Below are positions 1-8,700 of a DNA stretch of 10,672 nt, piece by piece (positions within the stretch are counted from its first letter, which is position 1; each line of letters starts with the position of its first letter). Under the pieces are notes generated by a model, which saw only the letters and a program-made list of their open reading frames with translations, did not search any database and was not told the DNA's origin. Made by a program: the position numbers and the translations under genes. This DNA comes from Kalaharituber pfeilii (lineage: Eukaryota; Ascomycota; Pezizomycetes; Pezizales; Pezizaceae): NCBI GenBank assembly GCA_015179045.1, contig WHUZ01000345.1, positions 1-10,672 on the forward strand, written 5' to 3'.

Positions 1-1527
1 ACTTGCGCATCTTAGTAGTGCCAACTACCTGCCAGGAGCTACCCTCAGCTCTGGTTGTACCTGTTTCTGCATGTTCTGCAGCTACTCTGGCCTCCGAAGC
101 CTTTGTAGCAGCTTCCTGTACCTCCTCTTCTGCTCTCTTTATCTCTGCAGCTGTGCTACTTTTCTTCTTTATATCATAGACTGCGAGCTCTTTTCTCTTA
201 AGTTCCACATCTGCTTCATCAGCTGCAATTTTCGCAGCCTGTACTATGTCCAATCTTTGTTTTTCTCGATCTGCTGCCTCTTGGGCATCCTTTTCTGACT
301 TCTTTCGTTGGGCTTGATCCTTTTCTTCTAGCGCTTTCGCTTTTGCTAAGGCCTTCTCAGCTGCTCTTCTTGCCTCAACCTCACGGTTCCTCTTCTTGAC
401 TTCCTCCTCCTTCCGTTTTGCTGCATCTTTTTCCTCGATGGAGGCAACTCCTAGCTTGACAACTACACTTGCAAGACTCTCTTCCAACCTTCTGAGCCTT
501 TGATTGATTGCACTTGTTTCTCTTGCCTTCTGGTTTTCCTTTTCCTTCTTCCACCACTTTTCACACTCCCGTAGTGCCTTAACTTTGTCTTCAGGCTGGT
601 TTTCAGTTCGCAAGAAGTCTTCTACTTCTCTCCATCCTTTGCCATCAGCTCCTTTTCGATTTTCAATAATGTCACCTAATCGGGCTGCAGCATCGCCAAC
701 ACCTGATGCGCTTCGTACTGCTCCTGCTCCCTTGCGCTTTTCCCACGCTTCTTTGAGGATCTTGAGGTCATGCAGCAATTGTAGAACTTGGATCGCATCT
801 GCTCCTTCCAGCTCCCCAGGTTCCTCTACTTCTACTTCCTCTGTTTTTTCTACTTCCTTTGCTTTCTCCACTTTGCTGCTGTCCTTCAATTCAAGAGTCT
901 CTCTCACTAGTTGATCTCCAGCCAACTCACCATCGCGCTTCCGTTTCCTGGTACCATCTGCTGTGATGTGGGTCTCAAAGTCTACCTCCATCTGCTCACT
1001 GCTTCCAGTTTCCTGCTGGTCGAGACCGCCCTTTCTGTAGTGTGGGGTTTGAATTGTTTGGGTCACTCTACCACCTACGTAGATGACATCCTCAATGTCA
1101 TCTTCTCTGATAACTCTCCTCACCTTATTTCCTTGTTCAGCCTCTCCCTCCTGTATCGCAATTCCCTCCCTGATAATATGTGCCCATTCAACCCATGCTG
1201 CTTCACTCGCTGTATGTGCTATAAACTGTTGGCCAACCTCTGCTTGGCTCCATACTTCATGCACTCCTACTGCCCCCTTTGCAGTCAAAAGGGCTGTTGC
1301 ATTTCTTACAGCCTGCTGGAGGGCGTCCTCCACCTTTGCAGTCTGTATCCTGTGAATTGGCACCAGTCTGTGGCCCCTTCCACATCGAATTGCCTGCCTC
1401 CAGTGATCACTGTAAACCTCTTTTCCCACTCCTTTACTGGGCGAAACAGCCCCACATTCCCTTCGCTTTCCATTCTAGTTATCAATCTGCCTGCCTCTTT
1501 CTTTCCTTTTCCTTTATCTTGCCCCAT
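1..1527 (-). CDS. Partial charged coiled-coil protein, possibly a retroelement ORF1 (gag-like); C-terminus beyond the window
   Basis: On the minus strand one frame is open without a stop from 1474 to the left edge (491 codons). Its first ATG is only at 991. The candidate true start is the ATG at 1527 (MGQDKGKGKKEAGRL) in another frame, which ends at a TAA at 1306. Joining the two needs either one frameshift between about 1340 and 1460 or a 44-base intron (1437-1394, GTAAAG...GCAG), which is short for fungi. The continuous part begins with a basic stretch (IRCGRGHRLVPIHRIQTAKV), then an Ala-rich helical segment and an RKRKRDGE nuclear-localisation-like motif near 940. It ends with over 250 residues of Lys/Glu/Ala-rich heptad-like sequence, certainly coiled coil, and SSWQVVGTTK at the edge. 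No zinc knuckle or other catalytic motif is visible. A LINE or LTR gag-like protein is an inference from composition and frame damage; an ordinary host coiled-coil protein is the alternative. Confidence 0.55.
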
Positions 1528-2000
1528 AATTCTTCTGCTGCCAAACTCCTGTAGACGATGTTGGCCTCTGGTCGTTAAGGCAGCGTGTTGTTTGGTGCTT
1601 GCAAGCGTCCCGTTAGTGCGGCTCTCGGTTGCAAACGGCGCGTTGTATTTCTTTGTTGCAGTGTCTCCTGTGCTGCTTTAATATACTTGGCGTAAAGAAG
1701 GAGTAGAACAATGGATTCTGATCACGTCCACTGCTCTCCCACCTCTGCCAAACGCTGTGGCTCAATCCCGTAGAAAAGGCCGAAATACTTGCTCGGGCGG
1801 TCCCGAGCTTCACGTTGATGTAATTTTCGATGCGGGGCACCCCTCAGTTGCGGCGTCGCGACCAAGTGGTAGAATCGGTGTTGGAAAGAAAGGTGAAATG
1901 GACATTGTCGCCGCTTGGTGCTCAGATCCCTTTCACCAAGACTTTTGACCAGTGACTGTAATATAGTATTAGTTGATCATCCGAAACTTGAACAGGGGAA
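1528..2000. other. Upstream region of the coiled-coil gene; no firm feature
   Basis: This is the presumed 5' flank of the minus-strand coiled-coil frame. On the minus strand a frame without ATG is open from 1976 to 1725 (84 codons, with a protein-like stretch RPSKYFGLFYGIEPQRLAEV). It is then interrupted by TGA at 1724-1722 and reopens to about 1580. These pieces could be decayed upstream coding sequence of the same element or chance. No promoter element or repeat boundary is evident. Confidence 0.3.
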
Positions 2001-3703
2001 AAATCTCAGTGGCGTCATGAAAACAGGGGGAAAAAAAAGGTTTTCTCTGTCTTGCAGTCACACTGTAGCGTAAAGATTTTATGGCCTGATGTGGTCCCGA
2101 GAGCCGCAAATAGAGCGTAGATATGTCCTGCCGTTAGCGTATACCAACTGTGAGCGCATATGCTGAAACCCCGTGTGCACCATATTGTTGAAATTTGCGA
2201 AATTTGAAATCTCGCACAAACGGCTGAGGAATTATTTTACTTGCGCTTACGTTCGGACTACCGTCAGCGGCGAACCCTGTATAATTGTAAATCTAGCAAC
2301 AAAAAAACTGGCATCGGAAAAATCGGATGTGCACTATGTACTAGAGAGTGTCAAGGCCTATCCAAAAGAAAAATATGTGTGCTCAGGCCGTGGTCTTGTC
2401 ACTGTGTTTCCTTTTGCTGCAAGATGAGCTTGTCTTTGCAGAGTAATTGCAAGGATTGGGTTTAGGGTGACATGTCAAACATTCTTGGGAGAACTCGCCG
2501 TTGAAAATGCCGAAGTTATATGTCCTCAATCCATTGCCCACAGCGTACTATGGACCCAAATTTTCTCTGGTTGCGTTCTCCACGGATAAAATTCGGATAA
2601 AGTACCGTAGTCCAGATTACAAATAAAGTACTTACGTTCATATGTGAAATCGGAATATATTTGTGTGGACATTGCGATTTCGTTCGGATTTCCCCAAAAT
2701 TTCAATTTTACGAGATTCGGAATATCCGGGTCGAAAATACCTACGTAATTTTGAGTACCGCTAGGAAGCTTTCCTTTTCACTTTTGTTCCAAGTGTCATA
2801 TGCAAGTCAAGGTGACCACGTCTGAATTGTTTGACTTGCTTAGTATTAAACTCTTGCTAAGTGTTGCATATGCTGCTTACCACAGGTCAGAACCATTCGC
2901 TCTCTGCCCCGGTGACTAAACCACCGGTTGTGAACTACACGAGTGAAGTAGTCGATGGTGTGTTTTCATTGGCTGTCAGTATCCATGTCCCACAAGTGAC
3001 AACGTACTGACGTACCAACCTACCCGCTTCAGTGCCTCAGAGGTAAATACACACCATCATATTCTGACAGCAAGCACTATATAGCAGTTTGCGCTCGTTC
3101 TACCTTGTTACTTTCAAATTCCAAATCTCACTTCTGCAACATCCGAATCTCGAGAGCTCCAATTCGCTACAATGGGGGATCCGAATCGGAAATTCCTTGC
3201 ATGCAATCCACTGAACCACTGGTCAACGTTTACCCTTAAGTGCGCGCTGCAGAGACGCCGCATGTGTATAAACATTCCGACACCTCCTATGACACAAGAA
3301 TCAGGAAAGTAACTGTTTTGGAATTCTGCGAATGGGCTAAGAGGGATTGTAACCATCCAAGACCCGGTGTCTATAACTCCATGTTCGGCATTTATAGCAT
3401 CAACTTACCGTACGAGCTTGCTGAATCCTGGGAAATTGAGTGATTTGACTTCACGTTAGCAGATATAAGGGTATTTCTGAAACTTTTCCCTTGTTGGCGG
3501 AATTAGGTCAGCAAAAGTATGCGATGGACGTAGGTACCATGATACCGACCATTGCCACACTCTCCGGGGAAGAAGGCGCTTGGTAATACAACCAATGTTG
3601 ACTACTATGTGCGGCGATGCCTTGTTCTTCCTCGCCCGAAGGGAGTTAGAAGGCAGGATTGGAAACCGTCATTAGCTGTGAACGGTGACTCTCTACCCTG
3701 TGA
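2001..3703. other. Intergenic, no gene recognised
   Basis: About 1.7 kb without a convincing gene. Short open frames (for example 2173-2427 plus) have non-standard starts and no recognisable motif. The region is AT-richer than the block to its right (22 of 60 G+C at 2641-2700). It holds four of the six TTCGGAT/ATCCGAA heptamers in the window (2592, 2683, 3141, 3179), the last inside an 11-base interrupted palindrome at 3180-3190, and a short hairpin at 2909-2927. I see no tRNA, rRNA or transposon end. Confidence 0.4.
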
Positions 3704-4222
3704 CAAAAGTATCTTGAATCCATACAGCATCTTTCCACTTCGCCCATAGGACTGCTTCGCAACAGGGTTGTTGAACTAGATATCTTTGCAAAGCGGAATG
3801 GGGATGTAGCTGGTGCAGACTGCTGGCGGGAGACAGCAGCCAATGCGGGAGATCCTGGTGCTACTGGCTGGGTGCATGGTGGCAGACGCGGAGGGAGGAT
3901 TTATAGCGGGGGCGTCGATGCTGGACAGCGCCCGAGCAGTGATTTTGAGTGCGCTGAGGGTGCGGATCCCTCAGGCTGGCAAATACACTTAACTGTTTGT
4001 ACTGTGCATGAAAGCAGCGGTCTGGAATGGGACAGCATGGCAGAGGAGACGTGTCGCATGAGAGCCCGTGTGGATGGTCCTGGGGACGTTGCGGCTCCCT
4101 GTGGCCCTCATGGCCGCGCAGAGGGAGCCCTCCCTTCGGTCGGGGTCATGACTACTAGACTAGGAGCGAGGGTGCTAGTCTCATGCTATCATAGCACTTG
4201 CGGGCGTACACTGCGCGGCTAG
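3704..4222 (+). other. Unrecognised 172-codon open frame in a GC-rich block
   Basis: One plus-strand frame is open from 3704 (after TGA at 3701) to the stop ending at 4222. It has no ATG in its first half; a GTG at 3872 and an ATG at 4037 are the only plausible starts. Its predicted protein is Gly/Arg-rich with several Cys. The block is clearly GC-rich (38 of 60 G+C at 3841-3900), which by itself lengthens chance open frames. There is no signal peptide, domain or splice pattern I can recognise. It could be a broken gene exon, a noncoding transcript or nothing. It does not resemble any neighbour in the window. Confidence 0.15.
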
Positions 4223-4533
4223 TTTGGGAAGGGGCTTCGTGTGGCCGCCACACGGTACCTGGTGGATGCTCGTTCCGCTGCTTCTCGCGGGACGAGTGCT
4301 GTGTCACGGTGGGCTCTGGTACTGTAGGGGAGGAAAGTGGACTAAGGGAAGAAGGAGCAAGCAGCTGGAATTGATCGAGGTCTATGGATCTCACTTCCTT
4401 CAACCTTGTAACGATGATGATCTTGAAGTCTTCCTCTGAGGCCTCCCCTCTTCTCCCCTCATTAAATACCCTTCCCTTCCCGGTACCCCCTTCCTCTTCT
4501 AGTAGTTATCTCCCCCTCCGGCCTTCCCTCACC

Positions 4534-4719
4534 ATGGCAAGGGAAATGCCAAGATCCCCCACCGCACCCAGACGCGTTTGCGACAGTACTGTACCCGTCC
4601 CATCGAGCTGCTGCCCGGACATATCATACACTGGGGACTCGCCGCAGCCTGGACTAAGCTCCGTGCTCATGGTCACGTGCTGGAGTTGTAGGCGCCGTCG
4701 CTGGCAATCACTTCGGTAG
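4534..4719 (+). CDS. Doubtful 61-residue ORF with promoter-like leader
   Basis: An ATG at 4534 lies in a good eukaryotic start context (CACCATGG). It follows a pyrimidine-rich leader (about 4440-4530) that includes a TATA-like ATTAAATA near 4462, the usual look of a fungal core promoter. The frame encodes 61 residues with Cys residues and a basic C-terminus (WSCRRRRWQSLR) and stops with TAG at 4717-4719. A second frame over the same bases is open to TAG at 4689-4691 and reads at least as protein-like (RPIELLPGHIIHWGLAAAW), so the coding frame is uncertain. A CACGTG E-box palindrome lies at 4674-4679. I recognise neither product, and this may be noncoding. Confidence 0.15.
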   Translation: MAREMPRSPTAPRRVCDSTVPVPSSCCPDISYTGDSPQPGLSSVLMVTCWSCRRRRWQSLR

Positions 4720-4744
4720 CGGTGTGCTGTGAGGAGGCGGGTGG

Positions 4745-4887
4745 ATGTACAGTAGCTTGGAAAGGGTCATGCAAGGAGATGCCTTCCTATTGAGGTAGGC
4801 TGGACCCGGAAAGTACACTGATGTAAGGTGCTCTTCCTACACCGAAGTGGTTATGTACAGTAGCTTGAAAGGGGTCATGCAAGGAGA
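4745..4887 (+). repeat. 35-base imperfect direct repeat, copies 108 bases apart
   Basis: Copy 1 (4745-4779) and copy 2 (4853-4887) share the frame ATGTACAGTAGCTTG...GGGTCATGCAAGGAGA with two mismatches in the middle. The flanks differ, so this is a short local duplication rather than part of a longer tandem array. A TATTTAAG sequence follows copy 2 at about 4890. Function unknown. Confidence 0.7.
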
Positions 4888-5204
4888 CGTATTTAAGGAG
4901 GGCTCCGGGGAGAATGAAAGAGGGGCTTCGCAAAGATTCCACTCTTACAATGGAGAGCCAGGGCGAAGTCACGCGCCGCTACCCGACCATCTTACGACGT
5001 TGAACAAGTGGCTGGCCTTTGCATACTGTACCTCCTGAAATGCCCCTCGCTTCTACTGTAATCCAAGTATGCCAGACTCAAGAAAATTCACTTCGAAGTA
5101 TTACTAGAAACACAAGAATGCAGAAACAGCGATCATTGGTAATCAAGATTGAATAGCACATTGCATAAGAAAACAACAGGTATAGGAAAAGCAGACAAAT
5201 AAAT
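4888..5204. other. Intergenic, no gene recognised
   Basis: Short open frames only, for example a 17-codon frame beginning with ATGGAGAGCC near 4950. The stretch 5040-5204 is AT-rich and could contain the 3' end of minus-strand transcripts from the NLR gene, but no poly(A) signal is clear. Confidence 0.3.
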
Positions 5205-5209
5205 AAACA

Positions 5210-5244
<35 letters not shown>

Positions 5245-5277
5245 CGTTGATATCAGTGATCGCGTGCAAAACAAGAC
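5205..5277 (-). mobile_element. Candidate micro retro-insertion: 24-base stub plus A31 tail between 9-base target-site duplications
   Basis: A run of 31 T residues (5214-5244) is directly preceded by AAACAAGAC (5205-5213). The same nine bases recur at 5269-5277, after a 24-base stub (5245-5268). Read on the minus strand this is a short sequence, a poly(A) tail, and a target-site duplication starting exactly at the tail end, which is the signature of target-primed reverse transcription. The insert is only 55 bases, so the source element cannot be named. Its stub does not match the 3' end of the LINE fragment at 9465-9977. A 9-base A-rich match could be chance, hence moderate confidence. Confidence 0.5.
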
Positions 5278-5447
5278 ATTGACCCCGCATTCCGCAAACG
5301 CACTTCGGTAGGAATAGGATATGTTTCCCGTACTGTCCTATATATAGACTTTGATTTGCATCCCTGAATACTAGTGAGCAAGTGGCGCAATATAGAACCC
5401 ACAGTGTCCTTCTCCTGCTACTTACTATATGGCAGCGACTTTCGGCG

Positions 5448-5723
5448 CTATTCACCGCATGACTTTACCTCTGCATTCAATGCTGCTCGCTCAGCAAGTA
5501 AGCGCGCGATAGTCTTACTCCATCCAACACTATTGGCGACCGAAAGCGGAGTATTGCCAGAGTTATCTTTTGCGTGTACGTCGATATCAGCTCGCTCAAG
5601 GAGCTTGCGTATCACATACTCAGGGCCCTGTCGGCCATGCCGAGAACGAAGAGAATAGCGGAATTTTGCGGAACCTGCAGTTACGTCAATATCTGTTCGC
5701 TCAAGGAGTAACTCAGTGTAGTC
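5448..5723 (-). pseudogene. Out-of-frame C-terminal ankyrin tail of the NLR gene
   Basis: In a different frame from the main NLR reading frame, 91 codons are open from GAC at 5723 to TAG at 5450-5448. They begin with DYTELLLERTDIDV, exactly the second half of the ankyrin unit whose first half (NGKSPLLYAVEVFQ) ends at about 5729. Two further repeats follow, one degenerate (EYVIRKLLERADIDVHAKDN) and one ending KTIARLLAERAALN. Dropping two bases (a GA doublet at 5725-5724) or adding one would restore a protein of about 1195 residues. No GT-AG pair of normal intron length explains the shift. It may be a real truncating mutation or a sequencing or assembly error. Confidence 0.8.
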
Positions 5724-8700
5724 TCACATTGGAAAACCTCAACAGCATATAAAAGTGGACTCTTGCCATTGCAGTCCCTTGAATTTACATCTACTTCGGC
5801 TCGCACAATAAGCAAAGCTACAACAGCCTCATTGCCGCTCTCAGCAGCATATGAAAGCAGAGTCCTGCCCTCTTGATCCTTTGCGTCGGCTTCGACATCG
5901 GCTCGTTCAAGAAGCAAGCGCACTACAGCCTCATGGCCTCTCTCAGCAGCATATGAAAGCGGAGTCCTGCCCTCTTGATCCTTTGCGTCGGCTTCGACAT
6001 CGGCTCGTTCAAGAAGCAAGCGCACTACAGCCTCATGGCCTCTCTCAGCAGCATATGAAAGCGGAGTCCTGCCCTCTTGATCCTTTGCGTCGGCTTCGAC
6101 ATCGGCTCGTTCAAGAAGCAAGCGCACTACAGCCTCATGGCCTCTCTCAGCAGCATATGAAAGCGGAGTCCTGCCCTCTTGATCCTTTGCGTCGACTTCG
6201 AGATCGGCTCGTTCAAGAAGCAAGCGCACTATAGGCTCATAGCCTTTCTTAGAAGCATATGAAAGCGGAGTCTTACCCCTTCCATCTCTTGCATTAGCTT
6301 CGATATCGGCTCGTTCAAGAAGCAAGCGCACTACAGCCTCATAGCATTTCTTAGAAGCATATGAAAGTGGAGTCCTGCGCTCTCGATCCTTTGCATTAGC
6401 TTCGATATCGGCTCGCTCAAGCACCAAGCGCACTACAGCCTCATGGCCTCTCTCAGAAGCATATGAAAGCGGAGTCCTGCCGTCTTGATCCTTTGCGTCG
6501 GCTTCGACATCGGCTCGTTCAAGAAGCAAGCGCACTACAGCCTCATGGCCTTCCTCAGAAGCATATGAAAGCGGAGTGCTGTCCGTTTTATCTCGTAAAT
6601 CGGCTTCGACATCAGCTCGCTCAAGGAGCAATCGCACTACAGCCTCATGGCCTTTCTCAGAAGCATATGAAAGCGGAGTCCTGCCCTCTTGATCCTTTGC
6701 GTCGGCTTCGATATCAGCTCGCTCAAGGAGCAAGCGCACTACAGCCTCGTTGCGGAAGTACCAGATCGCAAAAGCCAACGGACTGGCACCATCATTGCGT
6801 TTGACGGTTGAATTTAGGTTTGGAGCTTGTGGTAACACTTCCAGAATACTCTCAACTCCAAAGTACGCTACGGCATGTATCCCAGAAAAGGTACTATCCC
6901 ACCTGTTACCATAGATACCGAGACGGTAGCGAAGGTCATAGTTGAGAACTCGGCTTAATTGTTGAACTCCTGCAGGATGATGTAGGCGAAGCAGCTTGGT
7001 AGCCAGTGCCTCTACAGACCCATCACACTGCTTTCGCGCGTGGTGGCCCCACTGACAAGAAGCATAGTCCAGCAATGGGAAGTCTGCTTTAAGTTGATCG
7101 AGCTCAGTAACCGACCTACAAGGACAAGCTAATGGACTGAAATTCAGGTACGTTAAACACGTCCTCGCGAGGGAGATATGGCCAGTTGGAAAGTGATTTT
7201 CGCTGTGTGACTTAAAATATTCTTGGAGTGTATAGTGCACTAGACGCACAGAGGAGCTCTCGTCATCAATAATTACTAATCCATAGCAGCAGTCAAGGAG
7301 CGTCTTTTCTGAAGGAATGTTTTCCTCATCAAGGGCTGTATCTTCGTCCTCCACGGCTAATGCATGGCGGAGTTCTATCAAATCTAATGGTCTCTCGGCC
7401 AGGCATATCCACATGAGCACTTTCATACCTAGCTCTGCTCTACGGGCTGATTGTTGAATTCTGGATATAGTTATCTCATAGGCAGCATAGAGACCAGTTG
7501 GTAGATTGTGTAGTGCATCTCGTCGCTTCCTTATCGTTGGTTTTTGCAGAATCATGTTTATGTGTAACGCAGGGAGTAGAAACCTGATAAAAAGGATTAA
7601 TATCGACTTGATTTATATGGCACGTTTAAAACTTACATTCCTTGAGACTTTTCCAATAACAACTGTAATACTTCATCCTTGAGCTTGCTATTCATAGCGT
7701 CAGGTGATGGATCGCTATCAATCTTATACGTAAGGTATCTCCGGATGTCGTCATCCTTAGCCACAATCTCTAACGACCCCAATTGTCTCCCCAGAACTCG
7801 ACACACTTGGTCCTTAACATTTGGCCGCCCAGTGAACAATAACCGTACCATGCTGTTAGATTGGATTTCAGAACTGGAACGCTCCATGTGTAAAATATCC
7901 TTGATCAATGTGAGGAACTCTATTCTTGTTTGGTCTTCCAACTCATCCATTGCGTCAATGCAGATAAAGGTGATGTCAAGCTTTTGTAAAAGATCCTTCA
8001 ACATAGCTCTGGCATCATCAAGTTGTAGACTTGCCCTTGACTCTCTAGCAGATTCGAACTTCTTGGTAATCATCTCAGGTAATGGTTGAGAAGATGAGGA
8101 GAGTCTCAGTACCAATTGCTTTACGAGGCTTCCAACAAGGTGTAGAGGAACTTGGACTTTCTGGTCCCGATAGTCACAGTAGATGTAGACGATAGCTGCT
8201 CTTGGTTGCTCGACTTCGAGAGATAGATGATCAATGACAACAGATCTTCAAGAACCGTTAGCGAAGCTGTAATACTATATAGGCAGCAATAAATTCAAAA
8301 CAGCAGCTGGGGATATATACGCAATGACTGTTTTCCCAGCTCCGGGCATCCCATAACAACCTAGAATGCGTTCACTTGGCCTTTCATTGCTGCTGGACAG
8401 CCAAGACTTAAATTGGTCTGTCTGAAAAATCCAAGTTCCCGTATTTTTGAGTCGGCTAGATTTGACATCTTGATGTCGTTTCTGTGGTTCAAGTGGTGAC
8501 AACCATGCCAGGAGTTTTTCGGTATTCTCCACTGAAAAATGCAGTAAGTATATATATAAGCCACACCAAAAATCAAAGGAAAATAGTAGTAAGTACACGC
8601 ACCATCCATATTCAGCTGCAAGTTCTGTACACCAAGCTTGATTTGCTGCATATCGATAGCTAGTTGATCGAGCGTTGAGATGAAACCCAAGACCTCACCA

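Noticed and set aside
71..1681. Several plus-strand open frames (71-298, 504-914, 911-1681, 1083-1355)
   Set aside because: They are antisense shadows of the Lys/Glu/Ala-rich coiled-coil frame on the minus strand; their Ser/Leu/Phe-rich products follow from that composition.
2909..2927. Six-base stem CCGGTG / CACCGG with a 7-base loop
   Set aside because: Too short to distinguish from chance, and a bacterial-type terminator makes no sense in this genome.
4093..4129. Hairpin with an 8-base stem (GGCTCCCT / AGGGAGCC)
   Set aside because: It has a bulge and lies in GC-rich DNA where such stems arise easily; no T run or RNA family features accompany it.
5078..5455. Minus-strand open frame of 125 codons with a run of lysines
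   Set aside because: The lysine run is the translated poly(A) tract of the candidate retro-insertion; the frame mixes inserted and flanking DNA and resembles no protein.
5851..6258. Regular repeats as a CRISPR array
   Set aside because: The units are contiguous 102-base coding repeats with no spacers, in a eukaryotic gene.
5851..6804. Plus-strand repetitive open frames with a 34-residue period
   Set aside because: Antisense shadow of the ankyrin repeats of the NLR gene; the period is inherited from the 102-base units.
7679..8089. Plus-strand 136-codon frame
   Set aside because: Antisense to the exon carrying Walker B of the NACHT domain, which has clear family motifs.
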